DNA of 64,000 nt, from positions 82,726 to 146,725 of the forward strand of contig NZ_JAQOSQ010000014.1 in assembly GCF_030068455.1 (NCBI RefSeq), in the 5' to 3' direction. The notes beneath the pieces were generated by a model. It searched no databases. It was not told the DNA's origin and saw nothing but the letters and a program-made list of their open reading frames with translations. Every line of letters starts with the position of its first letter. The first letter of the stretch is position 1. Positions 1 through 8,398 of this stretch are shown here, in pieces. Both the position numbers and the translations under genes were made by a program. The DNA comes from Roseofilum casamattae BLCC-M143 (lineage in GTDB: Bacteria; Cyanobacteriota; Cyanobacteriia; Cyanobacteriales; Desertifilaceae).

Positions 1-3000
1 TCTCGCCGTTGCTCGATCAGTTTTTCCCCTTGACTTTCCCCTTGGGAAATAATCTGCGTGACCTCGGTCTTTTGTTGCTTCACCTTGCGCTTATATTCAT
101 CTTTCTGTCGTTGCTTCTCTGTTTTCTTCGTGTTTTTCTTCTTCTTAGACCCAAATTTGTCTTGAAATTTCTTTTTAGCAGCATCCTTTCTCTTGTTGAA
201 GCCTTTCTTCGCACTGTTGTATTTTTTCGCACCCCAAGCTTTGGCTTTACCAAACGCTTTCTTAAAGGGGGCTGCCACTTTATCAAACATTTTTTTCAAC
301 CGCTTGCGGAAAGGTCCGGTCACCTTCTGAATAATCTTGCGAATTTTATTGGCAATGCCACCTAAGCCAATCAAACTTGCTAAGAATCCGAGAGCGATCG
401 GAATTAAACCTGCCAATACCAACTCGACTGCTTTGGAGAATCCGGCAGTATCCCCTTTCGCAATCATGGATAAGCCAGACATAATGGTTTTAATCAGTTC
501 AATAATTCGCTTATAGTTTTGCGCAAACCAAATAATAACATCAACGACCGCCTTAATAATCTTGATGATTCCGGCAGCAGGGTTCAGAATACCAATCAGC
601 CAAGTAATCGCCGCTTTTACGACCTCGATACTGACCATGATGCTTAGTTCTTTGATGAAGATCATTTTCATCTCATCAATAATATCAACCAGCAGATCCC
701 AAGCCGCGATCGGTCCTTTGGTAATTACCGTATAGATTAACCGGACAATCGAGCCGGCAGCTTTACCCATACCCTCAGCAATTTCATCGATATTAGCGCC
801 TTCAATGGCTTCCTTAATCGCATTAACAATATCGTAACCAAAGACTTCAGCCGCGATCGCCAAAATTGCATCTTTACTGAAGCCCATAATTTGCAGGAAG
901 ATATCGAAAAATCCTTGCAGGTCAAATTTTGCCGGTAATTTAATCGGTCCGATGTTGCCAAACAACCATTCAACTAAACCATTGAGAAAGTGTTTTGGGA
1001 AGTTTTTCGCAAAGTTGAGAAATCCATCTTTAAGTCCGGTGAAGAGGTTGCTCATAAACCCACCCGGATCGTCGATAATCGCATCTAAAATAGAGCCATC
1101 AACTCCAAATTTAGATAAAATCCATTTAATTGGAATTAGAAGTGCTTTCAGGATAGCTTTGAGTAAATCGCCAATGAAGGCTAAAGCTTTCATGACTAGT
1201 CCTTGGTTGGCAGCTTTCAGGGCTTCAATGCGATCGTCAATTTCTTTTAAGCCTTGTTTATAGCTTTCCGTAATATCGTTAACTAAATTTTCCTGATAGG
1301 CTTTAACATTATTTTCTAAATTATTAAATTGCCCTTGAATATTAGAGATTGCACCTTGCGCCAGTTGTTTCTCTTCCGGTCCCAGTTTATCGACTGCTGC
1401 TTTTAAGTTTGCTTTCCCTTCATCAATGGCAGCTTTCGCCTCTCCCATTTTCTGCTCGACATAAGGCGCGATCGCATTTTTTCCGAGCTGCTCGTAGAGT
1501 CCGGTAACTTGTCCGAGAACGCCTTTCACGTGCTTCGTCTCGACTTTCGGCTTAAAGTTGGCATTTCCGGCGATCGACTGTCTCAAGAAATTGACATAAA
1601 CTTCTCGCGCATCGCTATAAATATTATTCACTTCATCGGGCAAACCGGTAAACAGTTTCTCTTTTGCCCAGAGGAAAATATTGAAAATCTTAAAACTGGT
1701 AAATAAGAGATTAATTTTAATCCCGTGGCGATGGTAATAATAATCTTTCTGCCATCGTTTAAATGCCGCTCTTTGCACGATTTCAAAAGCCCGGCGCGCC
1801 ACCCGTTTGCCCAGCTCCATTCTGCGATTGACTTCCGCATCCATTTCCGCCAAAATACCATCGACTTTTGCTTGAGACTCCGCATAAATCGCATTTAACT
1901 CTTCCGTGATTTTCAAGCGAGCTGCTTCGTTAGCTCCCTTGGTTTCTTCCTTCTTCACGGTCATGTCGGTCATGGTTTGGACGCGCTGCTGTTGCATCCC
2001 TTCCGTGGTTTGTTTCGATTTGTCTTGGTTGCGCGTTTTGGTATCTGCGATCGCCCCTTCTTCCTCTTGCCTAAACTGTTGCGGCCCCTCTTGACTAAAC
2101 TTTTGAGTGTCTTGCAACCCGCCTAACGCTTCCTTTCCACCCATATCGCCGAAGGTTTCCATATCCTTCGTTGATATAGTTTTACCCGTTCCCGTACCCA
2201 AGTCCATCTCATTTTTATCGACTTGCTGCGGCTCAACCTCATTTTTCCGTTGTAAAATCTGCTGCGGCGAACGATGAATCATTGCAGCCAGAGATTTGGC
2301 TCTGATAATCTGTTGTTCGATAACCGGAGAAGGTTTGGTCTGCGCCGCTTCTTCAGCAGTTTGTTTATTAACTTTCGGCGTACCGTCTGGTGCTTCCTTG
2401 GCTTGGATAGGTTGGGGTTCGTTCATTCCCATGACCGTATCCGCCATGCGATCGGCTTCTACCTCATATTTATCTTGCGGCCCGCCAACAATTAACTGGG
2501 GTTGAAGGGGTCCAAACGTTTCCGTCAGCCCTTCCTGCTGTTCCTTTAACTTGTCTTCTACATCTTCGTTGGATGTGGCAATAGGAGCCGCTTTATCCAC
2601 TTGCGGGATGGGTGGATCCATATTATTGACCTTACCCTCAATACCCTCCATCTCCTTGACAGGCTTAATATCCTCTTCTTTCGGCTCTAAAGGAAGTTGG
2701 CTGGCTTCCGGCATCCCGCCACCAGCCGCTTTCTTCGCATCGCCAACGCCTTTATCGATCGCACCTTCCGTTTCCGAACCCACGCCGCCGCCGCCTTCGA
2801 CATCCTGCATGTTTTTCGGTTCTTCAATGCCCAAAGCCGCAAACAACTGCTGGACAAAGGCTTCGCGATCGAAGGTTCCCGGATCTAAACTCGAAGCATT
2901 ATCCGCTTTATTCTCTTGCGCCTTCCGTCCCGGTTGGTTTTCGTCCACCACCGCATCTTGCACTTCCCCTGCTTCGTTAGTCGGATCGTCGTGCTTGGCG

Positions 3001-6000
3001 AACTCATCTCCCTGCTGTCCCATTTGTTGGGTTACTGCCACGAATGCCGGGTTTTGCATCGGATCGTCGGTGCTCAACTGGCCGGGAAGCACGTCGGGAA
3101 CGATAACGGGCCCTTGGGTTTTGTCCGTGGTGGCATCTGCCCCCGGTTGCAGTTCGTCAGTAACGTCCTGTTCCGTCGCGTCGCCAGCGTTATCTACTAC
3201 AACATCTCCCTCTTGTCCTTCTCCATTTTCGCCCTCTTTCTGCGCTCCTTCGCCTCCTTCACCCTGGGCGGGTTTCTTGCCTTTCTTCTTAGTAACATCG
3301 TCCTCAGTTTTCTTCGCTTCCTTCTTTAATTTTTTCAGATCCTTCTTTTTGTAATCGTCATCACTGAGTTTTTTGGTGTTTTCATTGACATCCTGAGTGA
3401 CGCTCTTCTTGGTCTCGTCGTCGTCGCCTTCTTTCTGAATATCGGGTTTGGTGCGTACGCTCGGCTGAACGTCAGTTAAATGAACAGTTGTACGATCTTC
3501 TTCGGGTTTCAGATAGACATCAACTTCTTCATCGCCGTCTTCATTTTCATAACCGCCACGAGAAGGGCCGCCACCAAATAGGGGTTGATAGAGGGAAGTA
3601 TCTCGTTTCTTCGATCGCTTACTTCCTGAGGAACGACCTGACGAACGAGAGGAGCGCCCTTTTTTCGCCCGCTGTATGCTGTCTGCGGCGGGCTTCAGGT
3701 TCACTTCAGCGTTGTCTGTGTCGGGAGTAAACTCTCGTTCCGGTTGCGTATCGAGAACCTCTTCGGTCTCGTCGTCGGTTTGTCCTTCCGTTTGCTGCTG
3801 AATATCCGGTTTGGCGCGCACGCTGGGGCCGGTTTGTTGAATGGTATGGGTCAGTTCGTGAGCGATGAGATGTTTGCCCGTGCTGGAACTTGGGTTGTAT
3901 TGCCCGGAATTGAAATAGATATCATTTTTATGGGTAAATGCCTTGGCTCCCAGGTCTTTGTTCATCTGTACGGCGGAGCTATCGGTATGGACGCGCACGT
4001 TACTGAAGTCGTTGTCGAAGCGCGACTCCATAAAGTTTTTCGTCGTTGGCGCTAAGCTCGAACCTCCACCTTCGGAGCTTTTAACTTTGCTTTCGACGCT
4101 GCTACTGGCGGCAAAGGAGCCGTCGCTACTTGCTTGTAAGGTTGGAGTAGGGTCATTTGTCTCTGAAGAGTGAATTTCTGGTGATTTTACTGCTAGATGT
4201 TCTTCATCGGGTTGCAGCATCACGTCAACTTCCTTGTCATTCTCCTCTTCATGTACGTAACCGCCGTGAGAAGGAGAACCGCCAAATAGGGGTTGGTAGA
4301 GAGAGGCACTGCTTTTTTGCGATCGCCCTTTCTTCGCTCGCTGGATTGTTTTTCGGGTCGGGGGTTGACTAATCTTTGTTTCGGAAGTCGTTCCAGTCTC
4401 CCGTTTCAGAGTGATATTAACATTCTGTTCGTCCGTATTTACCGCTGGCATATCCAGCATGGGAGGTGGAGCTGGGGTAGATTCGGGAACATCTTTTTCT
4501 TTCTTTTCTTTCTCTGGCTTGAGGTGAATGGCAGGATCGGGGCTGACTCTGTTAGCGATCGCCGAATTGTTTTCCCGTTTCAGGGTAATATTAACGTTTT
4601 GCTCGTCCGTATTTACCGCTGGCATATCCAGTATTGGAGGAGGTGCTGGAGCGGCTTCGGAAGTATCTTTTTCTTTCTTCTCCTTCTCTGGCTTGAGGTT
4701 AACATCGATCGCGCTATTTTCCGCCGAATTCCGAACTGTTTCCGCCAAGGGTTTTAAGTTAACGTCGATCGCGCTATTCTCGGCTGTCTCTTGAAACGTT
4801 TCTGCCAAGGGCTTTAAGTTAATATCGTTGCTACTTTCATCTTCTTTTGATTGGATAGCAGAAGTCGTTGAATTATCCATTACTGCATCTGCCATGCGAT
4901 CGGCTTCTTGCTCGTAAGGATCGTTGGGTGCGCCAACCACTAATTCAGGTTGAATATCGATACTTTCTTCGGTACGCTGAATTTCACTAGCTAATGGCGA
5001 TAAGTTGACATCGATCGCGCTATTTTCTGCTGAATATGCTTCGGGTAGGAGTTGTAAGTTAATATCGTTGCTACTTTCATCTTCTTTGGATTGGATAGCA
5101 GAAGTCGTGGAATTATCCATTACCGCATCTGCCATGCGATCGGCTTCTTGCTCGTAGCGATCGTTGGGCGCGCCAACAATCAATTCCGGTTGAATTTTAA
5201 CGGTATCGCCTTTGGTTCTTTGAATCTGACTGGCTAGAGGTTTCAGGTTAACATCAACCCCACTTTTTTCTTCTTTCCTCTGAATCTTGACTGCCAGCGG
5301 TTTCAGGTTAACATCAACCCCACTTTTTTTTTCTTTCCTCTGAATCTTGGCCGCTAGGGGCTTGCGAGCGATCTTAACCGATTTGGGCTTAACCGGTTTA
5401 ACGCGATCGCTTAATGGTTTGAGGTCGAGATCTATGGCACTACTCGATGGTTTAGATTTAACATCTGCTGCCAGAGGTTTCAAATTAATATTGACGCCAC
5501 TTTTTTGCTCCTGTCGTTGTACTTTAGCGATCGAAGGTTTGAGATTGACATCAATCCCATTGCTTTTGGTTGCGCTTTTCCGCTGGATGCGAGCTGCTAT
5601 AGGTTTAAGATTAACATCAACTCCACTTTTCTCTTCTTTGCGCTGAATTTTCTGCGCTAACAGTTTGCGCGTTAATTTAGTTTTCTTCGTCTGATTCCCT
5701 TGCGTCGATTTATGTTGTTTTAGCGAGAGAATCTTATTAGCTTTCGCTAGTTTTGGCGTTTCGGCTTTCGGCTGTATGGGTTTCGGTTTTAGTTTTGCCC
5801 CTTTTTGCTGGATGGTATGAGTTAGCTCGTGAGCAAGCAAGTGTTTACCACTATTGGAGCTGGGATTATAATATCCAGAATTAAAGTAGATATCGTGACC
5901 GTGGGTAAAGGCTTTTGCTTGTAAATCTTGGCTCAGTTGGACAGCCGTACTATCGGTATGAATTCTAACTTTACTAAAGTCATTGCCAAATCGGTCTTCC

Positions 6001-6437
6001 ATGAACGATCGCGTGGTTTTGGGAAGCGGTCTGCCTCCACCTTGTTTTGTTTGAATCCGCGATTCTATGGACTTGCTCGTTTTAAATGAACCATCACCTA
6101 AAGGTTGCTTTCCCTCTCCTCCTTCATTTTTCGGTTGAATATCGGCATCATTTGAGGAAGATACAGGAGCTACCGAGATTTCGCCAAAGCTATACCCGAG
6201 AGCAGATCGACCGCGAGAGTCTCTATTATGTTTTTCTTGGATAACTGTTCCTTTATTATTTTCCTTGGGAGGAGTGGGAGTAGCGAGTAAAGTTTGTAAG
6301 GCAGCAGTCTCCATACTGCTAGTCTCTAAAATAGCAGATGCTGGCTCGACGAACGATCGCGGTGGCGGAAGCGAGTTCTTTGCTGGTGCTGCGGGAGTTG
6401 AAGTCGCAGGAACTTGAGCCTTAACTTTAGTCGCCAT
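1..6437 (-). CDS. Giant eCIS core (DUF4157) repeat protein with two HELTH modules, 3' end outside window
   Basis: The frame is open from an ATG at 6437 to the window edge (2145 codons, no stop); I checked frame at several points across its length. Residues about 160-212 and 817-869 are two copies of the DUF4157 core, each ending in a HELTHTIQQ zinc-metallopeptidase-like motif (His203/His207 and His860/His864). Between them lie many short repeats of the type GVDVNLKPLA separated by basic IQRKEEKS-like linkers, and three copies of a YEQEADRMAD-type motif, the usual N-terminal part of DUF4157. Residues about 1000-1150 are highly acidic and charged; about 1400-1750 are predicted helical; about 1860-2030 hold several hydrophobic stretches (for example AAITWLIGILNPAAG); from about 2030 the chain is very Lys-rich. 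Proteins with this domain are linked to extracellular contractile injection systems, as cargo or accessory factors. Whether this one is an effector is inference. No clear signal peptide; the true C-terminus is not visible. Confidence 0.85.
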   Translation of the reverse strand, partial: MATKVKAQVPATSTPAAPAKNSLPPPRSFVEPASAILETSSMETAALQTLLATPTPPKENNKGTVIQEKHNRDSRGRSALGYSFGEISVAPVSSSNDADIQPKNEGGEGKQPLGDGSFKTSKSIESRIQTKQGGGRPLPKTTRSFMEDRFGNDFSKVRIHTDSTAVQLSQDLQAKAFTHGHDIYFNSGYYNPSSNSGKHLLAHELTHTIQQKGAKLKPKPIQPKAETPKLAKANKILSLKQHKSTQGNQTKKTKLTRKLLAQKIQRKEEKSGVDVNLKPIAARIQRKSATKSNGIDVNLKPSIAKVQRQEQKSGVNINLKPLAADVKSKPSSSAIDLDLKPLSDRVKPVKPKSVKIARKPLAAKIQRKEKKSGVDVNLKPLAVKIQRKEEKSGVDVNLKPLASQIQRTKGDTVKIQPELIVGAPNDRYEQEADRMADAVMDNSTTSAIQSKEDESSNDINLQLLPEAYSAENSAIDVNLSPLASEIQRTEESIDIQPELVVGAPNDPYEQEADRMADAVMDNSTTSAIQSKEDESSNDINLKPLAETFQETAENSAIDVNLKPLAETVRNSAENSAIDVNLKPEKEKKEKDTSEAAPAPPPILDMPAVNTDEQNVNITLKRENNSAIANRVSPDPAIHLKPEKEKKEKDVPESTPAPPPMLDMPAVNTDEQNVNITLKRETGTTSETKISQPPTRKTIQRAKKGRSQKSSASLYQPLFGGSPSHGGYVHEEENDKEVDVMLQPDEEHLAVKSPEIHSSETNDPTPTLQASSDGSFAASSSVESKVKSSEGGGSSLAPTTKNFMESRFDNDFSNVRVHTDSSAVQMNKDLGAKAFTHKNDIYFNSGQYNPSSSTGKHLIAHELTHTIQQTGPSVRAKPDIQQQTEGQTDDETEEVLDTQPEREFTPDTDNAEVNLKPAADSIQRAKKGRSSRSSGRSSGSKRSKKRDTSLYQPLFGGGPSRGGYENEDGDEEVDVYLKPEEDRTTVHLTDVQPSVRTKPDIQKEGDDDETKKSVTQDVNENTKKLSDDDYKKKDLKKLKKEAKKTEDDVTKKKGKKPAQGEGGEGAQKEGENGEGQEGDVVVDNAGDATEQDVTDELQPGADATTDKTQGPVIVPDVLPGQLSTDDPMQNPAFVAVTQQMGQQGDEFAKHDDPTNEAGEVQDAVVDENQPGRKAQENKADNASSLDPGTFDREAFVQQLFAALGIEEPKNMQDVEGGGGVGSETEGAIDKGVGDAKKAAGGGMPEASQLPLEPKEEDIKPVKEMEGIEGKVNNMDPPIPQVDKAAPIATSNEDVEDKLKEQQEGLTETFGPLQPQLIVGGPQDKYEVEADRMADTVMGMNEPQPIQAKEAPDGTPKVNKQTAEEAAQTKPSPVIEQQIIRAKSLAAMIHRSPQQILQRKNEVEPQQVDKNEMDLGTGTGKTISTKDMETFGDMGGKEALGGLQDTQKFSQEGPQQFRQEEEGAIADTKTRNQDKSKQTTEGMQQQRVQTMTDMTVKKEETKGANEAARLKITEELNAIYAESQAKVDGILAEMDAEVNRRMELGKRVARRAFEIVQRAAFKRWQKDYYYHRHGIKINLLFTSFKIFNIFLWAKEKLFTGLPDEVNNIYSDAREVYVNFLRQSIAGNANFKPKVETKHVKGVLGQVTGLYEQLGKNAIAPYVEQKMGEAKAAIDEGKANLKAAVDKLGPEEKQLAQGAISNIQGQFNNLENNVKAYQENLVNDITESYKQGLKEIDDRIEALKAANQGLVMKALAFIGDLLKAILKALLIPIKWILSKFGVDGSILDAIIDDPGGFMSNLFTGLKDGFLNFAKNFPKHFLNGLVEWLFGNIGPIKLPAKFDLQGFFDIFLQIMGFSKDAILAIAAEVFGYDIVNAIKEAIEGANIDEIAEGMGKAAGSIVRLIYTVITKGPIAAWDLLVDIIDEMKMIFIKELSIMVSIEVVKAAITWLIGILNPAAGIIKIIKAVVDVIIWFAQNYKRIIELIKTIMSGLSMIAKGDTAGFSKAVELVLAGLIPIALGFLASLIGLGGIANKIRKIIQKVTGPFRKRLKKMFDKVAAPFKKAFGKAKAWGAKKYNSAKKGFNKRKDAAKKKFQDKFGSKKKKNTKKTEKQRQKDEYKRKVKQQKTEVTQIISQGESQGEKLIEQRR
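4400..4699 (-). repeat. 126-bp direct repeat pair inside the DUF4157 gene
   Basis: Copies at 4400-4525 and 4574-4699, offset 174 bp (58 codons), so the reading frame is kept. Each encodes a Lys/Glu-rich segment followed by a proline-rich one and the shared piece DMPAVNTDEQNVNITLKRE. The copies differ at scattered positions, mostly third bases, which points to selection on the protein after duplication. Confidence 0.8.
4815..5177 (-). repeat. 123-bp near-identical direct repeat pair inside the DUF4157 gene
   Basis: Copies at 4815-4937 and 5055-5177, offset exactly 240 bp (80 codons), with about six differences over 123 bp. Each encodes the VGAPND.YEQEADRMADAVM segment followed by DNSTTSAIQSKEDESSNDI. 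The high DNA identity suggests a recent internal duplication or gene conversion. Confidence 0.85.
5221..5340 (-). repeat. 60-bp tandem repeat (20-residue unit) inside the DUF4157 gene
   Basis: Two head-to-tail 60-bp units, 5221-5280 and 5281-5340, nearly identical; a diverged third begins at 5341. The unit encodes IQRKEEKSGVDVNLKPLA plus two residues. Diverged relatives of the same unit continue up to about 5690. Confidence 0.85.
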
Positions 6438-6621
6438 AACTAAATATAGATAGATAATTTCAATGTTAGCATAACGATCCCGATTATCCGGAAATTCAGC
6501 AGCTTCTGATTTTCGCGATCGCTGGTAACATTTTATATTTGATAAGATACGGAGATTAAGCTCCTTAAATACCTCATAACTTCTAACCTCTGAAAAGAGG
6601 TTTCTCTAGAAGTCGCAATTA

Positions 6622-7287
6622 TTATACTCTTCCCAGAGCGATAAAAGAGGAAGACACCATATCTTTTGCATTTTCATTGGCTTTCAAGCGCAGTTTGTCG
6701 TACTGCGGATTTAAGGTCGCTGCTGTATGTCCGGTTAACGTCCAAAAAACCGATCGCGCCACATCCCGAGCAATTCGTATTGGGGACTCTTGTGTTGCTG
6801 GAGAAGGGACTTCAACTGGAGTAAAGGCAATACCTTGACTGCCTAAAATAATCGAGGCAATGGCTTGCGATCGCGCCATATGATAATCGGAGGTAATTAA
6901 GTAAACATGGCGAATTTGTTGCTCTTTTAGCTGACGAACTAATGTCGAAAAATTAGTCACCGTATCTACAGCTTGATAGTCTAAATGAACTCGTTCTTCA
7001 GCAATCCCTGCCGCGCGAAAAATTTGACTGGCTTGTTGCCGTCCTAATCCAGAAGAAACCCAAATGTCTAGAGGCAGATCGTGCTGCCTGGCGAAACGTG
7101 CCGTAAACACTTCGCGATCGTGGTTTCCACCGAGCATGAGAATTGCTTCTGGAGTCGGCGCTTGTTCCCGAGCTAATGCGGTTTGCCATTCAATCCAACT
7201 GGCTAATCCAATGCCATACAACGTCGCCAAAATCGACAGGATAGCGATCGCCTTTTTCAGATCGAATTTTAATCCATTTAAGTTCAT
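6622..7287 (-). CDS. DUF218 (YdcF/SanA-type) membrane-anchored protein
   Basis: This 221-residue protein has one N-terminal hydrophobic segment (residues about 12-30) followed by a DUF218 domain. Visible family signatures are AILMLGGNHDREVF near residue 48, where the family has its nucleotide/phosphate-like loop, and the SDYHMARS motif near residue 133. DUF218 proteins such as SanA, ElyC and YdcF are linked to envelope integrity and undecaprenyl-phosphate metabolism; the reaction is not settled for most members. It stands alone on the minus strand, 184 bp from the DUF4157 gene and 26 bp downstream of the dioxygenase gene, so it may be cotranscribed with the latter. Confidence 0.8.
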   Translation of the reverse strand: MNLNGLKFDLKKAIAILSILATLYGIGLASWIEWQTALAREQAPTPEAILMLGGNHDREVFTARFARQHDLPLDIWVSSGLGRQQASQIFRAAGIAEERVHLDYQAVDTVTNFSTLVRQLKEQQIRHVYLITSDYHMARSQAIASIILGSQGIAFTPVEVPSPATQESPIRIARDVARSVFWTLTGHTAATLNPQYDKLRLKANENAKDMVSSSFIALGRV

Positions 7288-7313
7288 TTTTCTCTATTCC
7301 TAATGCTCTAGGG

Positions 7314-8108
7314 CTAGGTACTAGATTCACATTGAAAAACAGCCATACTCAATACTCCATAAGTAAAACTCGAGTGCAAGCGTTTGGCGTTTAGCGGTTC
7401 GTTCCCTGCACCTATAGCGACAAACAAAGGAAATAAATGTTCCTCGGTGGGATGATTTTTCGTGCTGTAAGGAGCGAGTTGGCGATAGTTAAGTAAGGCT
7501 TCGATTTTTCCGGTTTCTAAATGATGTGCCATCCAATCATCAAACTCCAATACCCAGTCGGGAGGTGCGGCATTGAGACTATACTGACTGACATATCCGA
7601 GATTGTGAGTCATGGAACCGCTAGCGAGGATTGCAATCCCTTCTGCTCGCAAACCAGCCAGCGATCGCCCAATTTCCAGGTGATAGGCACTATTGCGGTT
7701 GGGTTGTACCGACAGTTGGGTCACGGGAATATCTGCATCGGGATACATGACAGAAAGGGGAACCCACGCGCCATGATCCAAACCGCGATCGCGATCGATA
7801 GTACATTCTATTCCAGATTCGCCTAATCTCGAAACCACCAACTCTGCCAGCTCTGGCGCTCCTGGAGCAGGATAAACCTGTTGATATAGCGATTCTGGAA
7901 ATCCCCAAAAATCATAGATAGTTTTCGGGTTTGCAGCCGCACTCACTACCGGTTCGGCAGTTGTCCAATGAGCGGAGATAACTAATATCCCTTTCGGTTT
8001 CGGAAACTTCCGGCCTAACTGTTGCCAACACTCGCGAGCAGACACGGGTGAGAGCAGGATATCGGGAGCGCCATGGGAGAGAAAGAGACTGGGAGCGAGA
8101 TTTATCAT
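7314..8108 (-). CDS. DODA-type extradiol ring-opening dioxygenase (LigB superfamily)
   Basis: The protein is of the 4,5-DOPA extradiol dioxygenase / YgiD group of class III extradiol dioxygenases, non-haem metal enzymes that cleave catechol rings. Candidate metal ligands and catalytic histidines are visible in LFLSHGAP (near residue 12), VISAHWTT (near 47), GLDHGAWVPL and GSMTHNLG. I start at the ATG at 8108, which directly follows an in-frame GTG at 8111; both give nearly the same protein (264 or 265 residues, normal for the family). The natural substrate in cyanobacteria is unknown. It lies upstream of the DUF218 gene on the same strand with a 26-bp gap. Confidence 0.85.
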   Translation of the reverse strand: MINLAPSLFLSHGAPDILLSPVSARECWQQLGRKFPKPKGILVISAHWTTAEPVVSAAANPKTIYDFWGFPESLYQQVYPAPGAPELAELVVSRLGESGIECTIDRDRGLDHGAWVPLSVMYPDADIPVTQLSVQPNRNSAYHLEIGRSLAGLRAEGIAILASGSMTHNLGYVSQYSLNAAPPDWVLEFDDWMAHHLETGKIEALLNYRQLAPYSTKNHPTEEHLFPLFVAIGAGNEPLNAKRLHSSFTYGVLSMAVFQCESST

Positions 8109-8398
8109 CACTTCAAGATCGATAATTTTAGTGCAAGGTTAATGAATTCACGAGGTTTTCGGCATACTTCTTAATAAATCTTTGGCTTCTTTTTACATTG
8201 TATTCCTCAAACCCAGCGATCGCTCTCTCTTCCCCATTTCCAATTCCCCATTGCCGAAGGTGTCGCGCGATACCTCAGAAGTGATGGTGTTTTCAGTTAC
8301 AATCTAGGGCTGCACATTCAGCAACAATGGACGGGTATATCCTCTTAATATCGATTGGTAAATCGCAACAGAGAGCAAAAGTCTCTCTTCACTCAATT

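Noticed and set aside
2551..3354. Long plus-strand open frame rich in Ser, Pro and Cys
   Set aside because: It is the antisense of the acidic, repeat-rich part of the DUF4157 gene; composition is biased and no domain is seen.
4293..4757. Plus-strand frame of 154 codons with repeated FFFL-type segments
   Set aside because: Antisense of the NLKP and Lys/Glu repeats; the repeats in it mirror those of the real gene.
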